From contig NZ_JBEJGY010000004.1 of the NCBI RefSeq assembly GCF_040253615.1, positions 3,596,001-3,660,000 on the forward strand: 64,000 nucleotides of DNA, in the 5' to 3' direction. The DNA comes from Streptomyces sp. Edi4 (GTDB lineage Bacteria; Actinomycetota; Actinomycetes; Streptomycetales; Streptomycetaceae). Positions 16,618 through 25,181 of the stretch are shown here, piece after piece (positions within the stretch are counted from its first letter, which is position 1; each line of letters begins with the position of its first letter). A program made the position numbers and the translations under genes. The notes under the pieces were generated by a model. That model was not told the origin of the DNA. It ran no database searches and saw nothing but the letters and a program-made list of their open reading frames with translations.

Positions 16618-18336
16618 GTGAACGAACGGTGGGCCATCGAGGCGACCGAGGGCGGCGGCGCACGGCTCGCGGCCCTCGGGGACGACGGGCTGCCGCTTGG
16701 CGGCGTCCATGAGGAGGCCGACCTGGTGGCGGCGGTCCGCGCGCGGCCCGGCGCCGCCCGCTGGGTGTGGCGCTCCAGCGCCGACATCTACCCCCGGCTG
16801 CTCGCCGCCGGCGTCCGCGTCGAGCGGTGCTACGACATCGAGGACGCCGAGCTGCTGCTGCTCGGCCACGAGGGGCGGCACGGCGAGCCCCGCTCGGCGG
16901 CCGCCGCCTGGGCCCGCCTGCACCACCGTCCCGTGCCGCCGGACCCACCCGCGCGGGCGGCCGAGCCCGGCGCGCAGTCCTCGCTCTTCGAGCCGCACGG
17001 CGCCACAAACGTGCCCTTCGACGCGCTCCTTGAGGTGTACGCGGACCAGCAGCGCCGCCACGAGCGCGCCGAACACCCCGACCGGATGCGGCTGCTCACC
17101 GCGTCCCAGTCGGCCGGGATGCTGGTGGCCGCCGAGATGCGCCGGGCGGGGCTGCCGTGGCGGGCCGATGTGCACCGCGCGCTGCTGGAGACGCTGCTCG
17201 GCGAGCGGTACGCGAGCGGGTCGCCGCGTACCGGCGGCGGAGGCGAGCCGCGCCGCCTGGCCGAGCTCACCGAGCAGGTGTCGGCGGCGTTCGGCCGCCG
17301 GGTCAGGCCCGACCTGCCGGCCGACGTGGTGAAGGCGTTCGGCGAGGCCGGGCTGCGCCTGAAGTCCACCCGGCGCTGGGAGCTGGCCGAGCTCGACCAT
17401 CCCGCGGTCGAGCCGCTGATCGAGTACAAGAAGCTGTACCGGATCTGGACGGCCCACGGCTGGAGCTGGCTCCAGGACTGGGTGCGCGAGGGCCGCTTCC
17501 GTCCCGAGTACACCCCGGGCGGCACGGTCAGCGGCCGCTGGACGACCAACGGCGGCGGCGCGTTGCAGATCCCCAAGGTGATACGGCAGGCGGTCGTCGC
17601 CGACGAGGGCTGGCGCCTGGTGGTGGCCGACGCCGACCAGATGGAGCCGAGGGTGCTCGCCGCGATCTCCCGCGACCCCGGCCTGATGGAGGTGGCGGGC
17701 CACGACGGCGACCTGTACACCTCGCTGTCCGACCGGGCCTTCTCCGGCGACCGCGACCACGCCAAGCTGGCGCTGCTCGGCGCCATCTACGGCCAGACCT
17801 CGGGCGACGGCCTGAAGAACCTGGCCGCGCTGCGCCGCCGGTTCCCCCTCGCGGTGGCGTACGTGGACGACGCGGCCAGGGCCGGCCAGGAGGGCCGTCT
17901 CGTGCGTACGTGGCTTGGCCGCACCAGCCCGCCGGCGACCGGCGCGGGCGAGACCGAAGAGGCGGGCATGCCCCAGGAGCCGGATGCCCAACTCGGCGGG
18001 CCCGGGGGCGAGTTCACGTACGGTTACGCTTCGAGCGACGCCCGTGCGCGCGGGCGATTCACGCGCAACTTCGTGGTGCAGGGCAGCGCCGCGGACTGGG
18101 CGCTGCTGATGCTCGCGGCCCTGCGCCGGGCGATCGCGTCCGCCGGGCTCCGGGCCGAGCTGGTCTTCTTCCAGCACGACGAGGTGATCGTGCACTGCCC
18201 CGCCGACGAGGCCGCCACCGTGACGCGGGCGATCCGCGAGGCGGGCGAACTCGCCGGCCGCCTCACCTTCGGGGACACGCCGGTGCGGTTTCCGTTCACG
18301 ACGGCGGTGGTGGAGCGCTACTCGGATGCGAAGTGA
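16618..18336 (+). CDS. Bifunctional 3'-5' exonuclease/DNA polymerase, family A (non-PolA paralogue)
   Basis: Second family A polymerase of actinomycetes, 572 residues, lacking the 5' nuclease domain of PolA. Polymerase motif A reads DADQMEPRVLAA (normally DYSQIELR), motif B KLALLGAIYGQTSGD, motif C FFQHDEVIVHC, so the catalytic Asp residues (motif A first Asp; HDE) are kept although motif A is divergent. The N-terminal third corresponds to a shrunken proofreading domain in which I cannot find the exonuclease acidic residues. GTG 16618 is chosen because the homologous region begins there and the upstream frame runs through tandem repeats. The housekeeping polA must be elsewhere; this enzyme may act in repair. 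Confidence 0.88.
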   Translation: MNERWAIEATEGGGARLAALGDDGLPLGGVHEEADLVAAVRARPGAARWVWRSSADIYPRLLAAGVRVERCYDIEDAELLLLGHEGRHGEPRSAAAAWARLHHRPVPPDPPARAAEPGAQSSLFEPHGATNVPFDALLEVYADQQRRHERAEHPDRMRLLTASQSAGMLVAAEMRRAGLPWRADVHRALLETLLGERYASGSPRTGGGGEPRRLAELTEQVSAAFGRRVRPDLPADVVKAFGEAGLRLKSTRRWELAELDHPAVEPLIEYKKLYRIWTAHGWSWLQDWVREGRFRPEYTPGGTVSGRWTTNGGGALQIPKVIRQAVVADEGWRLVVADADQMEPRVLAAISRDPGLMEVAGHDGDLYTSLSDRAFSGDRDHAKLALLGAIYGQTSGDGLKNLAALRRRFPLAVAYVDDAARAGQEGRLVRTWLGRTSPPATGAGETEEAGMPQEPDAQLGGPGGEFTYGYASSDARARGRFTRNFVVQGSAADWALLMLAALRRAIASAGLRAELVFFQHDEVIVHCPADEAATVTRAIREAGELAGRLTFGDTPVRFPFTTAVVERYSDAK

Positions 18337-18730
18337 CCGGGTGCGGCGGCCCGGGTGCCGCGGGCCGGGGTGCGGCGGCCCGGGTGCGCGGGCCCGGCCT
18401 CACGTGCGGGCCGTGCGGGGCTGGGCACGCGGGCCCGGAGTCTCACGTGCGGGCCGTGCGGGGCTGGGCACGCGGGCCCGGAGTCTCACGTGCGGGCCGT
18501 GCGTGGCCGGGCGCGCAGTTCCCCGCGCCCCTGGCAGGGCTGGTGCGGACCCTCGTTGTCGAGCTCCCCCAGTACCCCAGTACCCCAGCACCCCAGCACC
18601 CCCAGCACCCCCAGCACCCCAACGCCCCCAGGGCCCCCAGGGCCCCCAGGGCCAGGCTCCCTGACCGCAAAACCTGAAACTTGTTCACTTTCCATTGACA
18701 GGAGCCGCCCCCGGGCCCAAAGGTTCCCCC
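18337..18730. repeat. Intergenic tandem repeats (43-bp unit and C-rich minisatellite)
   Basis: A 43-bp unit beginning CACGTGCGGGCCGTGCG is repeated at 18401, 18444 and 18487. It runs into the dispersed element GCGCAGTTCCCCGCGCCCC (18513-18531). Then comes a C-rich minisatellite (18569-18660) built from CCCCAGTA, CCCCAGCA and CCCCCAGGG units. No gene. The beta-glucosidase promoter is likely in the AT-richer 18675-18705. Confidence 0.8.
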
Positions 18731-20197
18731 ATGACGCCGCCGCCGCGCACGCCGCTGCCCGCCTTTCCGCCCGGCTTTCTGTGGGGGGTGTCCGCCTCCG
18801 CGTTCCAGATCGAGGGGGCGGTGGACGCCGAAGGGCGGGGGCCCTCGGTGTGGGACGCGTTCACCAAGGAGGCCGGGCGCGTCAAGGACGGTTCGCACGC
18901 GGACGTGGCCACCGACCACTACCACCGCTACCGCGAGGACGTCGCCCTGATGGCCGGGCTCGGCGTCGGCGCGTACCGCTTCTCCGTCTCCTGGCCCCGC
19001 GTCCAGCCCACCGGCACCGGCCCCGCCCACCCCAAGGGCCTCGACTTCTACGACCGGCTCGTCGACGAACTGTGCGCCGCCGGCATCGCCCCCGTGCCCA
19101 CCCTGTTCCACTGGGACACCCCGCTCGCCCTCGAAGAGCGCGGCGGCTGGCTTCAGCGGGACACGGCGGAACGCTTCGCCGCGTACGCCGCGCTCGTCGG
19201 TGAGCGCCTGGTCGACCGGGTGCCTCGCTGGATCACCCTCAACGAGCCCGCCGAGGTCACCCTGCTCGGGTACGGGCTCGGCGAGCACGCGCCCGGCCGG
19301 CGTCTGGTCTTCGACGCGCTGCCCGCAGCCCACCACCAACTCCTCGCCCACGGCAGGGCGGTTGAGGCGCTGCGTGCGGCCGGGGCGCGCGAGATAGGCA
19401 TCGCCGCCTCGCACAGTCCGGTCCGTACGGCGGGCGACACCGACGAGGACCGCGCGGCGGCCGCGCTCTACGACACCCTCATGAACCACCTCTTCGCCGA
19501 CCCGGTCCTCACCGGCGCCTACCCCGACGACTGGGCCGCGCTGATGCCGGGCCCGGTGGCCGAGGACTTGAAGGTCATCTCCGCCCCGCTCGACTGGTAC
19601 GGGATCAACTACTACAACCCGGCGCTGGTCGGGGCGCCGAGGCCGGACGCGGCCACCAGCGTGGCCGGGATCGCGCTCCCGCCGGACCTGCCGTTCGGCG
19701 TGTACGAGATCGAGGGCCACGAACGGACGGATTTCGGCTGGCCGGTGGTGCCCGATGGGCTGCGCGAGCTCCTGGTCGCCTTCCGCTCCCGTTACGGCGA
19801 GGCCCTTCCCCCGCTGTACATCACCGAGAACGGCTGCTCCTACGGGGACGGGCCCGACCCGGCGCGCGGGGGCCGCGTCGCCGACGCCCGGCGCATCGCC
19901 TACCACGACGGCCATCTGCGCGCCCTGCGCCGGGCGATGGCCGAGGGCGTCGACGTACGCGGCTACTTCATCTGGTCGATCCTGGACAACTTCGAGTGGG
20001 CGCAGGGGTATCGGCAGCGCTTCGGGCTCGTCCATGTCGACTACGAGACCCTGGCGCGCACCCCCAAGGACTCCTACGCCTGGTACCGGGATGTCATCGC
20101 GGGCACGAATCCCGGCGCGGCGGATTCCGGGTCGGCGGACCCCGGCACTGCGGAGCCCGGGAAGGCGGATCCCGGCGCGGCGGGGGCCGCCCGGTGA
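18731..20197 (+). CDS. Glycoside hydrolase family 1 beta-glucosidase
   Basis: GH1 retaining glycosidase, 488 residues, cytoplasmic. FPPGFLWGVSASAFQIEGA is the family N-terminal signature. The acid/base Glu is in TLNEP (about residue 172) and the nucleophile Glu in YITENG (about 366); WSILDNFEWAQGY is the usual C-terminal sugar-binding segment. It should hydrolyse beta-glucosides such as cellobiose. Beyond the domain the last 30 residues are a low-complexity tail built from ADPG/ADSG units. The GTG of the MFS gene overlaps its stop, so glycoside uptake and hydrolysis appear coupled. Confidence 0.93.
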   Translation: MTPPPRTPLPAFPPGFLWGVSASAFQIEGAVDAEGRGPSVWDAFTKEAGRVKDGSHADVATDHYHRYREDVALMAGLGVGAYRFSVSWPRVQPTGTGPAHPKGLDFYDRLVDELCAAGIAPVPTLFHWDTPLALEERGGWLQRDTAERFAAYAALVGERLVDRVPRWITLNEPAEVTLLGYGLGEHAPGRRLVFDALPAAHHQLLAHGRAVEALRAAGAREIGIAASHSPVRTAGDTDEDRAAAALYDTLMNHLFADPVLTGAYPDDWAALMPGPVAEDLKVISAPLDWYGINYYNPALVGAPRPDAATSVAGIALPPDLPFGVYEIEGHERTDFGWPVVPDGLRELLVAFRSRYGEALPPLYITENGCSYGDGPDPARGGRVADARRIAYHDGHLRALRRAMAEGVDVRGYFIWSILDNFEWAQGYRQRFGLVHVDYETLARTPKDSYAWYRDVIAGTNPGAADSGSADPGTAEPGKADPGAAGAAR

Positions 20198-21480
20198 CGG
20201 TCGGGCCCGGGGCCGGAGCCCCGGGCGCCGCCGAGCGGGGCGGTCGAGGCGGCCAGGGCTGCGAAGGCGGTGAACCCTGGGCCGGCGGGCGCTGGGTGGG
20301 GGCGCTCGCGCTGGCCAATCTCGGGGTGTGGGTGGGCTGGTTCGGCCCGCTGCAACTGCTGCTGGCCCGCCAGGCGCAGCACTTCACCCCCGGCCACAAG
20401 GCCTCGACGCTCGCGCTGGTCACCGGGATCGGCGCCGCTGTCTCCCTGGTGGCCAACCCGGTGTTCGGGGCACTGTCCGACCGGACGACGGCGCGGGTGG
20501 GGCGGCGCGTCCCGTGGGTCGTGGCGGGCGCGGTGGGCGGGACCGCGGGACTGCTCGTGCTGGCGTGGGCGCCGGACGTGGCCGTGATGACGGCGGGCTG
20601 GTGCCTGGTGCAGCTCGCCCTGAACGCCTCCTTCGCCGCATTGACCGCCGCCGTCCCCGACCAGGTGCCCCACCGGCGGCGCGGCATGGCCGGCGGCTGG
20701 CTCGGGGTGTCCCAGGTCGGCGGCGTCCTGGTGGGCACGGCGCTTGCGACGGCGGCGGGCGGCATCGCCCTGGGATACGCGCTCTGCGCGGCGTTCTCAC
20801 TCCTCGCCGTCGTCCCCTATGTGGCGATGCGCCGGGACACCGCGCTGCCGCCCGACGCGCAAGTGCCGTTCTCCATACGTCAGTTCATGACCGGGTTCTG
20901 GATCGACCCCCGGCGCTTCCCCGACTTCGGGTGGGCGTGGCTGACCCGGTTCCTGATGAACCTCTCGTACTCCATCAGCACGATGTACCTGCTGTACTAC
21001 CTGACGGACGCGGTGCACTACTCGGGCGACGCCGACACCGGGGTGCTCATCCTGACCGCGCTGGACGCGGTGACGCTGCTGGCCACCGTCGTGATCGCCG
21101 GCGTCTGGTCGGACCGCACGGGCCGGCGCAAGGTCTTCGTCGTCCGGTCCGGGCTCGTCATCTCGGCGGCGACGCTGCTGCTCGCCATCTGGCAGACATG
21201 GACCGGCGCGGTGGTGGCCTCGCTGGTGCTCGGCGTCGGCTACGGGGTGTACACCGCCGTCGACTTCGCCCTGCTCACGGACGTCCTGCCGAGCGCCGCC
21301 GACCGGGGCCGCGACCTCGGCGTCATCAACATCGCCAACGCGCTCCCCCAGGTCCTGGCCCCCGCGATCGCCGCGCCGGTGGTGACCCGGCTCGGCGGAT
21401 ACGGCGTCCTGTACGCGCTCGCCGGGGCGATCGGGCTCGCCGGATCGCTGCTCGTGGGCCGCATCCGGTCGGTGCGCTGA
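20194..21480 (+). CDS. MFS transporter (probable glycoside permease)
   Basis: Twelve-helix major facilitator of 428 residues with a 30-residue Gly-rich cytoplasmic start. The loop 2-3 motif LSDRTTARVGRRVPW resembles the GPH (glycoside-pentoside-hexuronide) cation symporters, and a second such motif SDRTGRRKVF follows the central loop. GTG 20194 overlaps the stop of the beta-glucosidase (GTGA), so the pair probably imports and splits a beta-glucoside. A strong terminator follows. Confidence 0.88.
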   Translation: MTVGPGAGAPGAAERGGRGGQGCEGGEPWAGGRWVGALALANLGVWVGWFGPLQLLLARQAQHFTPGHKASTLALVTGIGAAVSLVANPVFGALSDRTTARVGRRVPWVVAGAVGGTAGLLVLAWAPDVAVMTAGWCLVQLALNASFAALTAAVPDQVPHRRRGMAGGWLGVSQVGGVLVGTALATAAGGIALGYALCAAFSLLAVVPYVAMRRDTALPPDAQVPFSIRQFMTGFWIDPRRFPDFGWAWLTRFLMNLSYSISTMYLLYYLTDAVHYSGDADTGVLILTALDAVTLLATVVIAGVWSDRTGRRKVFVVRSGLVISAATLLLAIWQTWTGAVVASLVLGVGYGVYTAVDFALLTDVLPSAADRGRDLGVINIANALPQVLAPAIAAPVVTRLGGYGVLYALAGAIGLAGSLLVGRIRSVR

Positions 21481-21522
21481 GCCCACGCCGACCCAGGGGG
21501 AAGCGCCTTGGGGCGACACGGG

Positions 21523-21556
21523 CGGACGCCCCGGACCACGGGGTCCGGGGCGTCCG
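21523..21556. terminator. Strong bidirectional terminator, edge of RiPP cluster
   Basis: Perfect 15-bp stem, CGGACGCCCCGGACC (21523-21537) with GGTCCGGGGCGTCCG (21542-21556), four-base loop. It separates the convergent MFS and precursor-peptide genes and marks the left edge of the azole RiPP cluster. Confidence 0.88.
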
Positions 21557-21575
21557 TCGCTCTGCTGCCAGGGGA

Positions 21576-21944
21576 TCAGGTGCAGCAGGAGCAGGGGCAG
21601 CAGCAGGAGGTGCCACCGGCGGCGACGTCGGCCAGGTCGCCCTCGGAGAGCTCCGCCATGTCGATCTGCGGGGTCTGGGGGATGTGGAACTCGAAGCGGC
21701 CCGAGGCGAGACCCGCCTCCCACAGCTGGACCTGGACCTCCAAGTCGCCGTCCGCCTGCCCCTCGGGGACGGTGCGGACGACCACGATCTCGGCGCCCTC
21801 CGGGACGGTGAGCCCCGCCTCGGCCAGCGCCGAACGGGGGTCGCTGCCCAGCTTCGCCGCGAACGTCTCGCTCGACCAGGCGGTGATCAGTGCCCGGGTG
21901 TAACCATTCACGAATTCAGCACGTGCACGGGGATCCAAAGCCAC
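21576..21944 (-). CDS. Azole-RiPP (TOMM/LAP) precursor peptide with NHLP-type leader
   Basis: Precursor peptide of 122 residues. Residues 1-111 are a nitrile-hydratase-like leader (NHLP family): FAAKLGSDPRSALAEAGLTV, PEGAEIVVVRTVPEG and the acidic end DMAELSEGDLADVAAGG. The Gly-Gly at 110-111 is a leader-peptidase site. The remaining core is TSCCCPCSCCT: six Cys, two Ser, two Thr, one Pro, so ten of 11 residues could become azol(in)es. GTG 21944 is chosen because GAAGGAG stands seven bases before it. Distance to the YcaO gene is 12 kb, but it is framed by the cluster's methyltransferase and P450 genes. The C39 transporter peptidase is expected to cut after GG. Confidence 0.93.
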   Translation of the reverse strand: MALDPRARAEFVNGYTRALITAWSSETFAAKLGSDPRSALAEAGLTVPEGAEIVVVRTVPEGQADGDLEVQVQLWEAGLASGRFEFHIPQTPQIDMAELSEGDLADVAAGGTSCCCPCSCCT

Positions 21945-22382
21945 GGAATTCTCCTTCGCAGAGCGGATGAACAAGGGGGTCCCCCCTGGTCCTTAAGGCC
22001 TTGGGGGCGGGTGAGCGGTGCGGGTCGACAGTTGCCGAGACAATTGCCGAAGCGTTTCTGTCGGCCGGTCGAACTGTTTCCTTGGCGACGTCCATAAATC
22101 TGACACGCGTTCGCCCCGGCGCCAAGACCTAAAATGCGATGCGGAGGCCTCCCGCCCAGGTGTACGCATACGTACGAGGCGGAGTGCGCCGCGCTCGCGC
22201 CGGCGTCCCACAACGGCGTCAAGGCCCGCCAACCCGCCCCCAATTGTTAAGCATTGAGCGGCATCAGGGGTTCCGGTACATTCTCGCAACGGAGCCATTT
22301 TGCATACGTAGTGCCGCCAGGCGAGCGGTACGGGGATACGTGTCGATCCGGTGGTGTACGCATTTCCGCAAAGGAGTTTCCG
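21945..22382. promoter_or_regulatory. Divergent promoter region of the precursor gene
   Basis: 438 bp between the precursor (minus) and a small membrane protein gene (plus). It contains one dispersed repeat (21976-22010), and the motifs CATACGTACG (22167-22176), CATACGTAGT (22303-22312) and GATACGTGTC (22335-22344). The same core, ATACGTA, forms an array at 24920-25020 and occurs before the YcaO gene, which points to shared control. No coding sequence seen. Confidence 0.6.
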
Positions 22383-22568
22383 GTGAATCCCAACCTCAAG
22401 ATCTTCATCACCATCTTCTGCTACATCAGCGGTGTGGCGGGCCTGTTCAGCGCGGTGACGGCGGCGATCCACAAGCCGGTGGAGTCGACCACGGCCATCG
22501 TGGCGGGCGTGATCGGCGTGGTGTTCCTGCTGGGCGGTGTGGCGCTCACCCGCAAGCCGCGCTACTGA
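22383..22568 (+). CDS. Small two-helix membrane protein in RiPP cluster
   Basis: Protein of 61 residues: a short start (MNPNLK), a first helix IFITIFCYISGVAGLFSAVT, a short polar turn AAIHKPVES, a second helix TTAIVAGVIGVVFLLGGVAL and a basic end TRKPRY. GTG 22383 has an ideal AAAGGAG (22370-22376) before it. It is divergent from the precursor gene. Small two-helix proteins beside precursor genes are often immunity proteins, but nothing here proves this; a holin-like or structural role is possible. Confidence 0.72.
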   Translation: MNPNLKIFITIFCYISGVAGLFSAVTAAIHKPVESTTAIVAGVIGVVFLLGGVALTRKPRY

Positions 22569-22621
22569 CCCCGGCCACGGGGCCCCGGGCCCCGCTGCCG
22601 GACCCGGCCGTCCGGCCGGAC

Positions 22622-22662
22622 CCGAGGACCACGGTGCGCTGACCCGGCGCCGTGGTCCTCGG
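22622..22662. terminator. Strong terminator hairpin
   Basis: Perfect 13-bp stem CCGAGGACCACGG (22622-22634) with CCGTGGTCCTCGG (22650-22662), 15-base loop. It lies between the small membrane protein gene and the convergent methyltransferase gene. Confidence 0.85.
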
Positions 22663-22666
22663 CGTT

Positions 22667-23527
22667 TCAGGGGGCCTTGGGCCGGGCGCCTTCCTCCGGT
22701 CCGCCCCCGCCCGCCCGGGCCGCCGTGCCCGTCGCGACGAAGCCGACCAGCATCACCCACGCCTCCGGGTCCTCCTGGAAGCGCCGCCAGCGGTCGGCGG
22801 CCAGGGCGAGCGCGGCGAGCGGGAGGCGGCCGTCGGCGACCAGCGGTTCGAGGCGCTGGGGGCCGAGGTGGGGGGCGAAGTCGGCGACCGGGCGCTCGTC
22901 GCTGCTGGTGGCGAAGAGCCGCAGGGCCACCTCGTCGAATCCGGCCGCGCGCAGCATCCTGGTCATCCGGCGGCCGACGGTGCGGTCGCCGCCCGCGCCG
23001 CGCTGCGCTGCCGCCAACGCGGCGTGGATGGGGCCGAGTTCGGGATAGACGGGCTCGGCAAGACCCCAGCAGCCGTTGTCCACCTCGATGGTGATGACCC
23101 TGCCGCCCGGCTTGAGGACGCGGGCCACCTCGGCCAGGGCCGCTCCCGGTTCGGGCAGGTGCTGGAGCACGTACCGCAGCAGTACGGCGTCCACGCAGGC
23201 GTCCCGCAGCGGCAGCCGGCCCGCGTCCCCGACCACCCGGGCCGCGCCCTTCGCGGTGTTGTGTCCGAGCAGCGTCTCGTCGATGTCCAGGGCGACGACG
23301 TCGAGGGCGGGCAGCGCGGTCCGCAGCCGCCGGGTGACCGCGCCGGGACCCGCGCCCAGTTCGAGCAGCACGCCATGCTCGGGCAGGCCCAACTGCCGCA
23401 GTACGCCCAGCTCTTCGGGGAAGGACAGGCAGGCCTGGGCCTCCAGGCGGGCGAGTTCGCCGCCGAGGCCGCCACCGGTGGTGTGCGCGGGGTCGTAGGA
23501 CCCGGCGGGGCGGGCGGGGGCGCTCAT
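22667..23527 (-). CDS. SAM-dependent methyltransferase (RiPP tailoring)
   Basis: Class I methyltransferase of 286 residues: motif I VLLELGAGPGAVTRRL, motif II VVALDID, motif III-like AGRLPLRDACVDAVLLRYVL and LPEPGAALAEVARVLKPGGR as post-motif. The acceptor cannot be read from sequence; in an azole peptide it could be the N-terminal amine, a hydroxyl made by the oxygenases, or the C-terminal acid. Its ATG overlaps the stop of the P450 gene (ATGA), so both are made together. It ends at the hairpin shared with the small membrane gene. Confidence 0.88.
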   Translation of the reverse strand: MSAPARPAGSYDPAHTTGGGLGGELARLEAQACLSFPEELGVLRQLGLPEHGVLLELGAGPGAVTRRLRTALPALDVVALDIDETLLGHNTAKGAARVVGDAGRLPLRDACVDAVLLRYVLQHLPEPGAALAEVARVLKPGGRVITIEVDNGCWGLAEPVYPELGPIHAALAAAQRGAGGDRTVGRRMTRMLRAAGFDEVALRLFATSSDERPVADFAPHLGPQRLEPLVADGRLPLAALALAADRWRRFQEDPEAWVMLVGFVATGTAARAGGGGPEEGARPKAP

Positions 23528-24849
23528 CGGGATCTCGCGATCATGCGCATGCCGTGCTTGGGGCGCAGGGTGACCAGGGCCTCCGGCTCCACCGGGAAGC
23601 CCTCGACCAGTTCCAGGCGGACCCGCTGGGCCAGCGTCGCGAGGACGAGGACCGCCTCCACCAGGGCGAAGTGCTGCCCGATGCACACCCGGTCGCCGCC
23701 GCCGAAGGGGAGGTAGAGGTGGCTGGGCCGCACGGGTCCTGCGAACCGGGCCGGGATGTACGCATCGGGCCGCTCCCAGTAGCGGGGGTCGCGGTGCAGC
23801 ACCCACTGGCTGACGCAGACCAGGGTGCCGGGCGCGACGTCGTAGCCGTCGATCACGTCGGCCGCGCGGGCCCGCCGGGTGGTGAGCCACACCGGCGGGT
23901 AGAGCCGCATGGCCTCCTGCACGGCCCGCTTGCAGTGCACGAGCCGGGGCAGATCGGCGGCGGTCGGGGTACGGCCGCCGAGCACCCGGTCGACCTCCTC
24001 GTGGACCAGATCCGCCTCGGCCCTGTGCTGATCGAGCAGGTACAGGGTCCAGGTCAGCGACTTCGCGGTGGTCTCGTGCCCGGCCATGATCAGGGTCAGC
24101 ACCTCGTCGCGCAGCTCCCGCTCGCTCAGCGGGTGCGGGCCGCCGAGCAGGGCGTCGAGCAGGGTGGCACCGTCGGCGCCGCCCGCGACCCGGCGCGCGC
24201 CTATCAGGGTGGTGGTGACCAGGCCGAGGAAGGCGCGGGCCCGGGCGAAGTCGCGCTGCCTGCGGGCGGTGTCGTCCGGGTCGGGATCGTCGGGCGGTAC
24301 GTAGTGGCCGATGCACCGGTTGACGGCGTCGACCGCTTCGCCGAAGCCCTCGCCGATGCCGGTGAGGTCGGCGCCGAGGATCGCCCGGGTCACGATGGTC
24401 AGGGTCAGCGCCGCCAGGTGGTGGTCGACGGCGAGCGGGGTGCCCTCCGCGATGGCCGGCTCCCACTGGTCGATCAGGGTGCGGGCCGCGTCGGTGATCA
24501 CCGTGTCGAAGGCCTTCACCGCGCCGGGCCTGAAGGCCGGCGCGCACTGGTGGCGCTGGCGGGCCCACTCCTCGCCGTCACTGGTCAGCAGGCCGTTGCC
24601 GAGCAGCGGGCGCAGCATGCGGTCGTCCGGGGTCCGCTCCTTGCTGTAGTTGGCGCCGTTGTCCTTGAGGACGTGGCGGACCAGGTCGGGCCGGTTGAGC
24701 AGGTACACGGTGTCCCCGTCGGCCCGATGACACGTCACATCGCCGTAATCGCGGGCCAGTTCGGTGACGAAGGCGAGCGGAGCCTGCCGCATCCGCTCCA
24801 GATCGACCTGGTCCGCCGGGCCGGGCGGCAGGGTCAGTTGCTCGGGCAT
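23524..24849 (-). CDS. Cytochrome P450 (RiPP tailoring), canonical
   Basis: P450 of 441 residues resembling the CYP110/CYP102-heme-domain type rather than the short CYP105 type. AGHETT at 256-261, EAMR at 312-315, heme loop FGGGDRVCIG with Cys389. All oxygen-activation residues are intact, so a normal monooxygenase. It would hydroxylate the peptide or an azole side chain; the carbamoyltransferase downstream could use the hydroxyl. ATG 24849 precedes PEQLTLPPGP, the standard P450 lead-in. The promoter upstream carries the ATACGTA array. Confidence 0.9.
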   Translation of the reverse strand: MPEQLTLPPGPADQVDLERMRQAPLAFVTELARDYGDVTCHRADGDTVYLLNRPDLVRHVLKDNGANYSKERTPDDRMLRPLLGNGLLTSDGEEWARQRHQCAPAFRPGAVKAFDTVITDAARTLIDQWEPAIAEGTPLAVDHHLAALTLTIVTRAILGADLTGIGEGFGEAVDAVNRCIGHYVPPDDPDPDDTARRQRDFARARAFLGLVTTTLIGARRVAGGADGATLLDALLGGPHPLSERELRDEVLTLIMAGHETTAKSLTWTLYLLDQHRAEADLVHEEVDRVLGGRTPTAADLPRLVHCKRAVQEAMRLYPPVWLTTRRARAADVIDGYDVAPGTLVCVSQWVLHRDPRYWERPDAYIPARFAGPVRPSHLYLPFGGGDRVCIGQHFALVEAVLVLATLAQRVRLELVEGFPVEPEALVTLRPKHGMRMIARSR

Positions 24850-24919
24850 GGGACGGACCGCCTGTCCTGGGTAGGGGTCGGTGATTTCCGCGCGTACGCG
24901 GGAGGGGCCACGGGACGCC

Positions 24920-25090
24920 GATACGTACGCGCAAACATTTCGCGATACGTAAGAACAAGGGCCGCGCATACGTAACGTCGCGGGCCCTGATACGTACGGC
25001 ACCGGGGCTCGATACGTACGGCGCACCTGCGTCCGGCGGGGCCGGGCGCCGCAATCTAGCGCGGTCGGGTCAACGGGTTCAATACGTCGG
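24920..25090. promoter_or_regulatory. Array of ATACGTA direct repeats in the divergent P450/ABC promoter
   Basis: ATACGTA occurs at 24921, 24945, 24968, 24990 and 25012, that is every 24, 23, 22 and 22 bp, two turns of the helix. Three are GATACGTACG, one GATACGTAAG, one CATACGTAAC. A shortened copy, AATACGTCGG, lies at 25081. The core TACGTA is itself palindromic. The array fills the gap between the P450 (minus) and ABC exporter (plus) genes. Copies also occur at 22168, 22304 and 33822. A cluster regulator, perhaps one of the two LuxR-type proteins, is the likely binder. Confidence 0.7.
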
Positions 25091-25181
25091 TACTGCCGCC
25101 CAGAAGTGAAGTATTGGCCTGGTACGGGCCCCGTGGCAGGCTGCCGGAGGGATCAGGATTCAGTGGAAGAGGAGCAGCCTG

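Noticed and set aside
18569..18660. C-rich short repeats as a CRISPR array
   Set aside because: Units are 7-10 bp, contiguous, without spacers and without cas genes.
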